Part shown: in pieces, positions 34,641 through 46,396 of the stretch
Position numbering within the stretch: the first letter of the stretch is position 1
How the letters are laid out: every line of letters begins with the position of its first letter
Assembly: GCF_010183535.1 (NCBI RefSeq)
Contig: NC_071331.1
Span: 6,944,001-7,008,000 of the forward strand
DNA length: 64,000 nt
Direction of reading: 5' to 3'
DNA from: Caenorhabditis remanei
Lineage: Eukaryota > Nematoda > Chromadorea > Rhabditida > Rhabditidae
The notes under the pieces: model-generated
What the model was told of the DNA's origin: nothing
Database searches by the model: none
What the model saw: only the letters and a program-made list of their open reading frames with translations
Position numbers and translations under genes: made by a program

Positions 34641-37087
34641 TCCATAAATTGTATTTTGTTGAAGAAGAAGTTAATAATAATAATTTATTCATCTTTTGTT
34701 GTGCGAAAGAGAAAAAAAAGAAATGGGCGAAATCTATAAGAACATACAACAAGAAGGGGTGAATAAATATGTAAGATGAACTATAGGACCCGCAAAGAGT
34801 CCAGCGCTCAAATTTAAAAAAAAAATGGTCTGTAATGGAAGCTGGCGGAGTCGAGACGCAAAAGTTTGTTCGGTTACGGTTTTAGGGAAGAAGGGTACGA
34901 TTTTATCCCAGGTCGAAAAGTGTTTATGAAGGAATGAATTGTTTTTCTTACCGCAAAGTACAGTGTATCTCATGTTTCAGGAAAAGTTTTTCTTTCGGCG
35001 ATCAGTTCATAGTCAGTTCATTTGTTTAGAAAGAATCAAATTGAAATTAGCATGTGTTGATCCGACAGCTTATTTAACAGTGACATGGGAAATGCTGTCA
35101 CAAAGAATAAGACCAGGTCGATGAATTGAATAACCCTTTTTAATTTCAGTATCAGGATAATAAGGATACTTTGAAACAGGATCATTTTTCGTTCTGAGTT
35201 ATCAATTCTAGTAACTCGGCATTGAATTACATAGTTTACAGTTTCACATACACGTGACAAACTGACAGCGACGCTTCATGTATTGCATGTTTCATGATTG
35301 CTGTCGAAAAGAAAAAATAGCAGAGAGTATCCGAATCAGTTTTTACATCCATAGGAAACTCTTTTGAGTTAAAAGACGGACGGTCGTAATTATCTGCTGC
35401 TCGTTTGAAAATTTGCATAGTTTTTGCAACTGCGCTCCACCGAAACCCACTTGAGAAATCTGTCTTTCTCTTTCTGTCTCTCAATTTCGCACTCAGTTTT
35501 CTTCAGTCTCGGTAGAGCGCAGTTGTAAAAATAGTGTCAGTCTGATATGAAAGATATCACTCCCTCTCAAATTTGAATCAAAAAAACAAAAAATTTCACT
35601 GTTTTCAAAAGGAAGTTATTAGGTTTGGATTATCACAAAACGATGTGGATAATGAATAAGTTCTACAAAAGAAGCAAAAAGGATGAAGAAATTGCGAAAA
35701 AAGCGAAGACGAATGCCGAGAAATTAGCTTCCAGATGGCTGGAACACCGGATATCTAGTCGTTTTTTATTTCCGCTAAAGAAGAAAAAAATGAATAGAAA
35801 ATGCGTGTTTTATTTGGAATATGTGTGTGGAGACACCAAGTTCTTCTAGACATGTGTGCGTGTTAATATGGAATTATTATGACACATTTCGTTGTATTTT
35901 TCTTGTGGGGACTAGGGAAGTAGGGAGAAAGAAGAAAAAAAGGAGTGGACGAGAGTTCAAACGCCATTCGATGCAGTGTTCAAAATTTTTGTAAATTTTT
36001 TGGAAAATTTTTGTTCGTATCAGGTTCGAATTTTACAAGAGCTTGTAAAAAGGAGTCTTTGAAACATGTGTATTTGTTAACTTTATCAGAAGCTACACTG
36101 TTTAGCTACTCAAGAACGAAATAGCGTGGAGTATTCAACTTGAGACTGGAGTGCGATTAAATTTGAACTAACACCATGTCAATATGGCAGCAGGTCTTCG
36201 AAAAATTCATATATTTTATGAAACAGTAGTGAAGTGAACTTGATTGGTATCTGTTCGGGTATTAGAAAAACAAATAAATTTTCTAAAATATTTCATTGCT
36301 TGTGAATGAAAACTGTTTCAAACACGTTGTATGAAGGATTTCGCTGAAACATGAAATTTTGTTGTTTTAGAACGTTGCAGCTAGTTTTAGAATGAATGAG
36401 TTAACCCTAAAACAATCTTTCATTCTGTGTTCAACAATTTTGAGCCTTATCCAAAAATTTGTTTTTAACTGTTTCCCGTTGGAGACTTATTTAGCAGACT
36501 TTCCTCGATTTCAGTAAACCAAGACAATAGTGTCAAACTTTCTCTAATTTTGTACACAGTATATGTGTTTGAATAATGTAATTTTTTCGAGAAACAGTTT
36601 TGCCACATCGGAGTGATGGATAATTTTTACTGTAAGTAGAAATTTTGATAATGTATGTATGAGAATTAGAGAAATTGGTGATGTTCTGTTAAAGGAAAAT
36701 AAAAACGAAAGTCTCGTCAAAATCAACTTTCTTGACATTCAGTGGTTCCGGACTTAAGTTTCCGTGCTTGAAACAAGCCACGCCCTCCTTCTCGTCTGAA
36801 AAGGGGGTGACTTATTTTCCAAATTTCAAGGAAGTTTGTTAGCAGATCATCAAAAACCTCCGTTCAGGGATCTCTTAAAAAGTTTTAAAATATCATTCCT
36901 TATACATTTCGGAAGTTGTAAGTAGACAACAGTACGAAATAGGAAAGAACGCTTCTTGAAACATGTACAAAACAGTAATGACGAATTCGCCTCACGTGGA
37001 TTACTGTACCTTCTCCATTCTCAAAATCTCAAAAAAAAACCAAAACAAAACAATTCCACCAAGAGGTTTAGGGATAAGAAAAAACAA
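34641..37087. other. Gene-free duplicated spacer
   Basis: Parallel to 8.5-10.6 kb. No gene with a recognised domain is seen. A plus-strand ORF at 35,652-35,849 (65 codons, MNKFYKRSKKDEEIAKKAKT then Lys/Arg-rich sequence) is in a block present four times, but the other copies (9.1, 48.0, 62.7 kb) carry A-run indels that break it. Confidence 0.5.
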
Positions 37088-37096
37088 CTCCTTCCT

Positions 37097-38812
37097 GGCA
37101 AATACTCATTTGCTTTGGAATCATTTGCTATTTGATCACTTGCTATATTTGTCTCATTTGCTATCACTGGATCGTTTGCTATATTTGTCTCATTTGCTAT
37201 TTTCTCATTTGCTATAGTTGTCTCATTTGCTATTTTCCCCATTTTTCGAAATACTCATTTGCTATGAGTTGGATCATTTGCGATGAAGCAGATCATTTGC
37301 TATAAAATGCTCATTAGCTATGAGATGACTATTTAAAAATCCTAAAATCTCATCAAAATCACGATTTCAGCGGAATTTTCATGAAATTTGTGAACAGTAC
37401 TTCATAATTGTTACTAGATTGAAAGTTTCAGAATTTCGAAGAATAGGAGAATAATGTCAGAAAAATTTCGATATCACGATATCTACCCTAGAGTATGAGG
37501 AATTTATTTTTGGAAAATATTTTATTCAAGAAAATATATACAAATTAGGAGAAAATGTGATATGCCCTCCTTCGTCGAGATAAAATGGAAAACTGGATGA
37601 ACGGTATGTGCTCATACGCTATGAGTGGCTGAAGGTGAGTTATGAAAATTCTAGTCCCTAGCGATGTGTAGTTCCTGTGGAAAGCTTCCACAGGTTCATC
37701 AACCAAATTTTAATTCATCCAATTTTGCATTTTCTTTCATTGTTTTTTTTGCAGAATTCAGAAAAAAAGATGATTAGAGGTGTCAACGCATCACAGACTA
37801 ACTTTACAATATCTCAATTCTAGATTTTTTTTTTAGAATTTGATTTTTATAGCAAATGAGAAAATAGCAAGTGAGACAATAGCAAATGAGACGACACTCG
37901 GAAGCAGAAGTATAACATTGAGGTTATCGACAAAATGAGATGGTTCACAATACCTTCAAAGTATAGCTATACATGTTGATATTAATCTCTCAATGTTATA
38001 CTTCTGCTTCCGAGTGTCGTCTCATTTGCTATTGTCGCACTTGCTATTTTCTCATTTGCTATAAAAATCAAATCCTAAAAAAAAATCTAGAATTGAGATA
38101 TTGTAAAGTTAGTCTGTGATGCGTTGACACCTCTAATCATCTTTTTTCTGAATTCTGCAAAAAAAACAATGAAAGAAAATGCAAAATTGGATGAATTAAA
38201 ATTTGGTTGATGAACCTGTGGAAGCTTTCCACAGGAACTACACATCGCTAGGGACTAGAATTTTCATAACTCACCTTCAGCCACTCATAGCGTATGAGCA
38301 CATACCGTTCATCCAGTTTTCCATTTTATCTCGACGAAGGAGGGCATATCACATTTTCTCCTAATTTGTATATATTTTCTTGAATAAAATATTTTCCAAA
38401 AATAAATTCCTCATACTCTAGGGTAGATATCGTGATATCGAAATTTTTCTGACATTATTCTCCTATTCTTCGAAATTCTGAAACTTTCAATCTAGTAACA
38501 ATTATGAAGTACTGTTCACAAATTTCATGAAAATTCCGCTGAAATCGTGATTTTGATGAGATTTTAGGATTTTTAAATAGTCATCTCATAGCTAATGAGC
38601 ATTTTATAGCAAATGATCTGCTTCATAGCAAATGATCCAACTCATAGCAAATGAGTATTTCGAAAAATGGGGAAAATAGCAAATGAGACAACTATAGCAA
38701 ATGAGAAAATAGCAAATGAGACAAATATAGCAAACGATCCAGTGATAGCAAATGAGACAAATATAGCAAGTGATCAAATAGCAAATGATTCCAAAGCAAA
38801 TGAGTATTTGCC
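37097..38812. mobile_element. 1.7-kb near-perfect palindrome with 9-bp target duplication
   Basis: The ends GGCAAATACTCATTTGC are inverted and the target CTCCTTCCT is repeated at 37,088-37,096 and 38,813-38,821. The arms (about 37,097-37,921 and 37,989-38,812, each about 825 bases) are almost identical inverted copies around a spacer of about 67 bases. The outer 230 bases are arrays of CATTTGCTAT words, and the same words recur at the inner ends. A 9-bp duplication is typical of Mutator-like elements; a non-coding fold-back MULE is the best guess. The equivalent site at 10.58 kb is empty. Confidence 0.85.
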
Positions 38813-38821
38813 CTCCTTCCT

Positions 38822-39294
38822 CTTTGCTTCTAAGCCATAACTCATTTGGCATGTGTCCTAATGTGAATATGTATTCATACAAGACAACGATAACCGGGGC
38901 CTCCGAAAATGATGTTTTTAATGTGCAAAGCTAGTAGAAAAGGAGGGAGAGAAGGGACCGCCCAGTCGTCTGTCTTTCCTCCAGTTTACCATACATTTTT
39001 GATGTGATCGAAGAGAGGATAGAGTAAGCGGTATGTTTAGGAGAGTAGGGTAACAAAAAATGAAGGAGAGAAAGGGAATTGGGGGAGAGAGAACATTGAG
39101 AATCGAATTAATAATGGGATTCAACATGATCGGTTCATAGTTATTCAAAGGCAGAAATCAATTTTATAAAACAGTAAATTTCTATTTCACAAAGTTCTGA
39201 AATGCAGTAAATGGAGTAATCAAAACTCCTGATTTTGTTCATGAAGAAAATATCATTTAATCGACTAATCATATCAACATTACTCCGGATATCC
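38822..39294. other. Gene-free spacer, near-identical to 10.6-11.1 kb
   Basis: The stretch 38,880-39,090 is almost base-for-base the same as 10,640-10,850, suggesting recent duplication or conversion. No gene is recognised. Confidence 0.5.
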
Positions 39295-39302
39295 GGTGAA
39301 AT

Positions 39303-39727
39303 TAGGCTTTCCATCCGGACGGGCGTTTCTGCGGGCGGCCCTCGCACGCCCGGGCGGCGACCCGCCCGTGCCCGCCCTAGCCCGCCCTAGGGAAGACTGG
39401 CGTGACAAAATGTCTCTCCTTAATTTATTTTTTTCATATTATCTAATCTAATTTTGTCAAAAAACCAATCGCACTCTCTACTCAATAAAAAAAAAGAAGA
39501 AAAAAAAGTTTTGCAGCAAAAAAGTTCGAACTGAGGAGTATCAAATTCAAAAACAAAGTAGTTAACCACTAGGCGAAACCTTCGCTTGACAATAGCGAGG
39601 GGGAAGAGCGTGAAAAAAGGAGGGTGTCACGCAAAAAATGGTGGGGCGGCAGGGCCGCCTTAGGGCGGGTCGCCGCCCGCCCTAGGGCGGGTCGGGCGGG
39701 CATTTTGCCGCCCGGATGGAAAGCCTA
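39303..39727. mobile_element. 425-bp hAT-like MITE with CGCCCG arrays
   Basis: Inverted ends TAGGCTTTCCATCCGG and CCGGATGGAAAGCCTA are flanked by the 8-bp duplication GGTGAAAT (39,295-39,302 and 39,728-39,735). Subterminal GC-rich arrays (GCCCGCCCTAG words) flank an AT-rich middle. The empty site lies at about 11,107. Confidence 0.88.
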
Positions 39728-41328
39728 GGTGAAATAAGTCTTATACTTATAAGTTCTTGGCCAAATGTTGAGAACATTCGATACATTGGTCTAACCAATT
39801 CTCGGGACATATGAAACAGAGTTTCTAAATGTTTGAGAATTATTTTGAGAATATGTTTGTAATGGGAACACGACAGAAAGTTGAAAAAAGTTTTATTAAC
39901 GAGATTATGACATCTAAACCTTTGTTTTGCAACAATGAAGCACTGATTTCAAATATCCCACCGAATTTTCAGTCAGAAAATAAAACAGTTTCAAAACAAA
40001 AACGTATTTTTTGGAATGTATACATACGAAATTCGCCAATTGATCGATTAGAAGAAAAATAAAAGCTGAGGGTGAATAAATAAAAATAAATAGCTCACAG
40101 ATTTCTGAACCGATTCCAAAACTTCGATCTACTAACGAATAGACCCCCATCCCCTTCGAATCCAATTTATGTTAAGGAAACTGTGTGGTTCTAAATTTGC
40201 CGATAAAATTTCAAAAATTTGATTTGAGATCATCAGTATCTTTTCACTATGCAACAAAACTAAATAACAGCCAGAAACTGGAAAAAAACCGCTGTGTAAA
40301 ACTACGGGTCTAGAACTTGAAAAGATTCACCAATTATCAGAAACCGTGGAAATTCTCTGCAATCAAGTATCCGAAATAGAGAATAGGAAACAAAAATAGA
40401 TATTGAAGAGAAAGAAAATCAGGTCACATTATTGAAGGAGAAAGAAGTCCTACTAAGACTCAATCAAAAGTGTAACTTTTATTGCTCACTTGGAACGGAA
40501 TTATCTGAAACAAAACTAATTTTCACTATTTTCCAGCAATTTTTTTTTTGCTTTTTAGTGTAGAGGGTTAAATATCACTATTAGAAAAACTGAATATTAG
40601 AATAAAACGTTTCCTAGAAACTCCTATACATTTTTTGTCTTTCTGTTTCACCGAGTTGTAAAAAACTTCAGTTTACTCCTTCAGAATTTTTTCTGTACCA
40701 GTGATTGTTGCGCTATATTTCATATGAACTACAAAATCATGACTCCACAACATAAGGAACGTTTGAAACAGAACGTTTGAAAACCCAGAAAATCAGAAAG
40801 GCATGAGGCGCTCGAAGTTCGTAAGAGAAGAATACATGTTTTTGTTTGATTTCGTCACTGCTTCAAATAGAAAAGAAACAGAAAATACATATTTAATGAC
40901 TTGAAATAATGACCTCCCATCCCCAAAACTGCTAAACGAAAAAGGGAATATCCAAAAACCAGTTTGCTTCTCTAAAAAAGACAAAAAGCCAATTCAGACG
41001 GAAAAAAGGGAAGAAGAATGATGTCCCCGTTTATGAATATCTCATGTTTTCGGGAAAGAAAAAGAAAATGGGATGGGGTATCCAATGGTTACAAAACGGA
41101 AGACTCATTGTCGCCCTGGATAAGACGGGGGTCCGCTTGAGAGGATTCTTATTTCATATGGGCGGGGAGAGAATAGAAATGAAGAGAAATGTGAAATGCA
41201 TGAGCTCTCTCCGTCCGAGACGAATAATCGGCGGAAGAGGTAGGTGTTTGAGTAAAACACATACATTTTTATATGAACTTTTTTTGGGGAAACGAGAAGG
41301 GAAGGAAGGTGGTGTACTAATAGTAAAT

Positions 41329-41349
41329 GGGGGGGGGGGGGGGGGGGGG
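41329..41349 (+). repeat. 21-base poly-G run
   Basis: An uninterrupted run of 21 G. The duplicated site at about 12,678 has only GTGGTAGGGGGG, so the run grew after duplication. Long G tracts can form quadruplexes and are unstable in Caenorhabditis. Confidence 0.95.
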
Positions 41350-41475
41350 TGTGACATTGAGTTTGTATTTCAACAGAAATTTAGCGAAACCTCTAACTTA
41401 ATAAGCAACATTAACAATGTGAGACAAAAAATCACTTTGAAACAGAAAAAATCATGATAATTATTTCACAAATTG

Positions 41476-41655
41476 TGCGCAGGGGTGCGGGGCGTAAGGT
41501 CCGCAACGAAAATATTTTAATTTTTACTAGTGGCGCGCGGTTTATATTGAAATATAAGACAAATAAACGTAAAACTTGAATTTGGCACCGTGTCAACCGT
41601 TGTGCGAAAGAGCGTGTTTTTGGGATCTTACGCGTCGCATTGCTCTGTGGTGGGC
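41476..41655. repeat. Dispersed GC-rich repeat
   Basis: Fuller copy of the family: GGGGCGTAAGGTCCGCAACG, ACAAATAAACGTAAAACTTG, GGCACCGTGTCAACCG, then TTGTGCGAAAGAGCG and TTACGCGTCGCA. Confidence 0.6.
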
Positions 41656-42666
41656 ATCTCGAAAATGTCCAAATCATTGCATCCTGCAGGTTTCTTTTTC
41701 AAAAAATTGAATATTTGGTTACCAATCAGGTTTGGAGATTACAGTTTCGTATGTTTTTCAAAGTGCTTTTTGTACCTTACATTTAGTATGTTGTACTCGG
41801 AATTGGCACGTAAAATTTTCTGAAAACTCAGCACTTGTTATTTTAAATATCTGAAATAGGACATCCTGAGGCATTGTTCACCAGCGGGGCACGTCTACTG
41901 GAAAAATGGCACTGTCTACATTCCCGGTCATTGAATATTTCTCAATCCTTACTGTACATTATTTATGTTAACATTTTGAGATTAATCATATTGATAATTA
42001 CTATTTTTCGAAACAGAAAATATTTTAACTTTTCTCTTGCTCATTGTGTCCTAGATAAACATTAATTTTCTGTTTTTCAAGTACCGTAATTTGATGCATT
42101 CAACAATTTTTTAGTTCTTGCGGAATAGCTGATTTCTCCATTTCTAAACAGATTGCATTAAATTCGGAATAAGGCGTAAAGCCTTTTTGTGAAATTTTAG
42201 ATTCCAAAACTAGAATCTGTGTATGAGCAAAACAATTACGCTAGCTAACGGAGTAGCATCCGTCAGCATTTTACAATTGTTATGAAACAGTTCATTCAAT
42301 TAAAGGAGGAGTGAAGTCATATTTTTTATTTCAGATTCTGATACTTCAGAAAATTCTGAGCAACTTTCATTATTGGAGCAAATGTTAAAAATTGCTCTAA
42401 AAGCTTTAAATTCACGAGAAAATTTAGATGCAACATAAATTGGATTTTCATACTGTAATTTTTCATAATTATCTAGCCAATATCTTTTCTTTGACTTTTT
42501 GAATGATTACGTCGAGAAATTTCCTTGCGTAACTTTGGTAATGAACCAACTAATTTTACTTCGCCATTGTATAATATGCTGATACGGTGCTTCATCTTTA
42601 TTTTGAAACACGAGGTTATGGTTTTTCACTTCACTCAGCACAGCAGTGCGAGGTCTGCAACAAAAC

Positions 42667-42842
42667 TGGCACCAGTACATCGTTCCTTTCTCATCATCCG
42701 GTTCCTCTAATTTCAAAGGTGGACACGAGTCATGACACGTGTCGACAATCTCGATTCCAGTTGACATATTTCTGTCGATAAGCCAGTTACACTCAAAGTC
42801 ATCGTCATCTTCTCCGAGTAGGTTGAGGAGAGCTAAGGCGAC
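42667..42842 (-). pseudogene. Orphan bestrophin penultimate exon
   Basis: The exon reads [20 protein letters not shown] to DEKGTMYWC. Its acceptor side is intact, but the donor is replaced (GTTTTG, where other copies have GTGAGT) by spacer sequence. There is no neighbouring bestrophin exon in the right order. It is a relic left by rearrangement. The stretch 42,843-43,021 holds no gene. Confidence 0.75.
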
Positions 42843-43021
42843 CTGGAAAAATGATTGATGTGCGCTACTGTTTCAGATTCAAAAAAATCAGTAAATTAAA
42901 TTTTTGGTTCACACTTGCGAAATTCATACGCACTTGTGATAACCGGACTGGGGAAAAAAATGCCCGGGTTGCTCGGAGCTACCCGATTTTGAAATTTTTA
43001 CGGAACTCGCTTGGAAGAAAA

Positions 43022-43607
43022 GGTCCCAACCGCAAAGAGTGGTCCCAAAAAATAAAAGAACGGTCCCAAGGAATTAAATGGTCCCTACCGCAAAGAATGG
43101 TCCCACCCGCAAAGAATGGTCCCAAAATTTTGGATGACACAAATTTCAGAATTGAATGGTCCCAACCGCAAAGAATGGTCCCTTAAAATTGATACAAAAA
43201 AAGGTTCCAAGATTTTGCACTTAGTTAATTTCTTGTTTCTCTAGGCTTAGTAAACGCCCCGGAATATTTCAAAAAATAGTGCGGAGTTACTCAACTTAGT
43301 ATAAAATTTTCTAGCAAAACTAATTTTCACGCCCCTTTTTACCTAGGCTTAAAAAGGGCCCGAGGTCACTTGATGATTCACACCGTCACTACATTCCTGA
43401 TTAAAATTTCGCTGCTCGCGGGCGTTTACTAAGCCTAGAGAAACATGTAAACAAGAAATTAACTAAGTGCAAAATCTTGGGACCTTTTTTCGTATCAATT
43501 TCGAGGGACCATTCTTTGCGGTTGAGACCATTCAATTCTGAAATTTGTGTCACCCAAAATTTTGGGACCATTCTTTGCGGTTGGAACCATTCTTTGCCTA
43601 TTGAGCC
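43022..43607. repeat. 586-bp palindromic element built from GGTCCCAACCGCAAAGAAT words
   Basis: The left arm has several copies of GGTCCCAACCGCAAAGAAT and the right arm the inverse, continuing inward through TTAGTTAATTTCTTGTTT to GGCTTAGTAAACGCC. The flanks (GAAGAAAA and AAAAATCTG) match an uninterrupted site near 50,915, so this is an insertion. Target duplication is unclear because of the A run, and the superfamily is not assigned. Confidence 0.75.
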
Positions 43608-44159
43608 AAAAATCTGTATGATATATCGAAATTCGCGTCTAAAATTATTGATTTTCTGAAAGCTGTTCAGCCCGGCCCGTAGCAAGTCGCCATCACTACG
43701 GAAGGTATTTGGACAATTCAAAAAAAAATAATGTTGATAGCGGAGTCTCAGTGTTATTCAACAGAATTTCAAAAATTCAAAATAATTTAAAAGTTACTAG
43801 AAACAGTATCCTTCATTGCTCTTTTGTTTTGACCACTGACCCAATTAATGAAAAAAACGACTTCTGCTACAAAAAGTAGGTAAATTTCTGAATTTATACT
43901 AGCTGCCGGTGATCTCTGGGTATTTACTTGTTGTAATTCGTTAAAAAATCATATTGTTTAAAGAACAATCGTTGATTTTGGCGCGGTCAATGTTTTGTTT
44001 TTGGCCGTAGCTTTTTTGGCTTCAGAGTGGGAACTCTAAAATTTTGGGTAGATGAAAGTGGAAATAAGTTTTAAAGATAGCTGTTTCACAAACTTCATTT
44101 AAAACTACTCGGAAACTCAAACATTGATTCTCTATTCCAATAACCCCTCTCTCACTCAC
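43608..44159. other. Gene-free spacer downstream of copine-like copy 3
   Basis: No gene is seen. The part at 43,740-44,040 resembles 51,480-51,830, the flank between bestrophin and the copine-like gene in the next unit. Confidence 0.45.
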
Positions 44160-45174
44160 ATTAGAATTCGAAGAAACCAGCTTCGTCGACAAGTTCTCCG
44201 CTTCCAGTTGCATCACAATCGGTTGGGTACGGTCACGTAGTTGACTCCAGATTTCCACTTCAGATACACGATATCCGGATTGGTCTCTGAAAACCATAAA
44301 TAAGTAATAATTAAGCGTGTTTCAACGAAAAAAAAGGTATCGCTGAAACATGGAAATTAATCAAACAATTTCACTTACACCATCGGAAAGATAATCGGTC
44401 CTGCACAGATCTGAGCGATAGAGAAGATTTCTGAGGCTATGAAGACTTTGACACCGTTTTCTGATAATTCGGATCTGAAAAAGTGAATTAACAGAATGAA
44501 AATGAAACGAGATGGAAATTAAAAAGAAAAAGGTAAACCTGAAATTGAAAATGAATTTTTCCAGTTTCATGTAAGCTGTATTCCTGGTATTGTTTCCCCC
44601 TTCTTGATGTTTCATCAGTTTGAACACCTACATTTCCATTTTGAACCATTGAAATCTCTCAAAACTGAACTCAATAGCCAAGAAATCCTCCAAAACAGCC
44701 GTGTCATTAGTTCCCAATCGATCGGTTTCTGTGATCTGAAATGGCAGAGAAATTGAACTTTTGGGTACTTGTCAATCAAGCGAAACGAAGAGTTTTTCCA
44801 ATAAAATATGCATGAAATACTTCTAGAAACTCATATTTTATCCGCTTTTTGCATTTGTGCACCAGGTGAGTGACACGTGTGTTCCGAGTGGACTACTGGG
44901 ATTAATGGAATCACATTTTTGAAGAATTTGAAACAAACAAAAACTGTTTTAAATAGTTTAGATCATTGGCTGTTAATGTTGGCTATTTACTGAGTCGCTC
45001 AAAAGTGATTAAAAATAAATCCTACCGAATTCCTGGGTCCTTCTGAAGAATCCTGACTTTCGTAGAGATGAAGATAGAAACTACTGGATGGATATCTCTC
45101 GGGAGCCAGTGTATTCACTCGGAATGTCAAATCCATCACATCCTTTGCACCACGACGATCAGTGCTCTCGGAGC
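44160..45174 (-). pseudogene. Copine-like gene, copy 3 (exons 2-5, 5' end lost)
   Basis: Exon 5 (44,286 to 44,160), exon 4 (44,474 to 44,379), exon 3 (44,735 to 44,632) and exon 2 (45,174 to 45,026) are all open, with canonical donors and acceptors, and join in frame. Exon 2 loses its acceptor and first codons where a CAGGGTTGGG sequence begins at 45,175. Exon 1 is absent. Substitutions relative to the 53-kb copy are mainly synonymous in the called frame, for example CTA or TTA Leu and CTG or TTG Leu. The gene probably worked until the insertion. Confidence 0.55.
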
Positions 45175-45740
45175 CAGGGTTGGGAAATTCCGGGCCGGGC
45201 CGACTGAAAAATTTTCCTCGGCCCGGCCCGCTCGCCGGCCCGCTCGCCGGCCCGGCCCGGTCCGCCCGGCTCCTGTAGAAATTTGAAATTTTTTGCAAAA
45301 AAGTGGATTTTTCGACTGTGTTTTAGAAAATCGGTAAAAGCCTTAGCGTACGAGAAAATTTGAGAACTTTGACTTTTTTTAAATGAAAATTTTGCAGAAT
45401 TTTGTGAAAAAATGGTGCACATTTTTTGAAATCGGGCGCCAAACTTCAAAGAATGCGGGAGCTGAAAAAACTCACGAAACGCCGGAAAGATCAGAGGAAG
45501 AAGGTGATGAAAATCAGACGCCAAACATGGATAGTTTTTCGAATCTTCGTTATGATCTTTCGTAGTGAAATCGTGACTTTGGACACACTGGGGATCGAGT
45601 TTAAGAACTATAAGCATGCTAATCCATCTCCAATCTCCCCCGAAAAAACGTTCGTTCCAAGAAATAAGAAAAAGAAAAAGTTGCATTTGTGCTACGAATA
45701 CAAGAAATTGGAACACGGCTAAATTGAACTGATACATATT
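45175..45740. mobile_element. hAT-like left end with GGCCCGG array, right end missing
   Basis: CAGGGTTGGGAAATTCC followed by dense GGCCCGGCCC words mirrors the start of the hAT elements here. No matching CCCTG end or second CTCGGAGC target copy is found downstream. A plus-strand ORF (45,426-45,722) is Lys/Arg-rich with no recognised domain. The element was probably truncated when the retroelement next to it arrived or by deletion. Confidence 0.5.
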
Positions 45741-45947
45741 GTTGGAAAGGCGCGTGGCCGTCCACGCTGGCAATGACGTGACCTTCGAAATATAGAACTA
45801 GTGAACTCTGATATTTGATTATTCATTTGGTTTGACCATACATAAAACCACCGCTCTTATAAACGACTGTCTGTCAATTCTTGGCTATTCCAATTCTGCT
45901 TCACGATATAATACTGGCAATCAGGAAATTAAACGTACTCAGGTATC

Positions 45948-46396
45948 ATGGGGAAAGAAAAATTAGCGTTTGCAAAAGAGCTCACTGAAACGCTGCGAAT
46001 GTTCCGCGAACAAATGGTGGCGTCGGCAGAAATCCAGCAACAGCAGATGGCTGAGAATCGGCGGCTACACGAAGAAATAGCGGCACGAGCTGCAGCTGGA
46101 TCCGAGACGGAGACTCTTGAGAACGTGACTGTGCAGACACCCTGAGCCAGAAACAACGCTCGGTTAATGGGTGACTTGGCAAGACGACTTCCACGTTTTG
46201 TGTTCATGCTTGACAAACCAGATTCTTTTAAGAAATGGTTTTCACGGCATGAGTTGGTGATTGTTGAAGATGGAAAAGACTTATCGTCAAGAGAGCAAGT
46301 CCGGTTATTATTGGGTGCGCTCGATGAATCAGCGTTCCATCGTTATGTAGACTCGCAGTGTGAAGCTGCCGATGTATATGACATTCCATTCAATTA
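45948..46396 (+). pseudogene. Gag fragment of an LTR retrotransposon
   Basis: One frame of 149 codons with a single in-frame TGA at 46,143-46,145. The first part is a coiled-coil-like stretch (FREQMVASAEIQQQQMAENR). The second part matches the capsid-type region of nematode Ty3/gypsy gag: RLPRFVFMLDKPDSFKKWFS, then SSREQVRLLLGALDESAFHR and the expected PF near the end. It breaks off at 46,396, where duplicated spacer sequence resumes. No protease, reverse transcriptase or second LTR is present. The 200 bases upstream could be LTR or leader. Confidence 0.65.

Larger units (their letters stand above)
39736..42666. other. Gene-free duplicated spacer
   Basis: Parallel to 11.1-13.9 kb, including the 41,044-41,320 block whose ORF is also open at 12.4 kb. 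It holds a G run (see separate entry) and one GC-rich dispersed repeat. No recognisable gene. Confidence 0.5.

Noticed and set aside
41154..41357. Proline-rich minus-strand ORF
   Set aside because: Its proline run is only the complement of the G21 tract, and the sister site lacks it.
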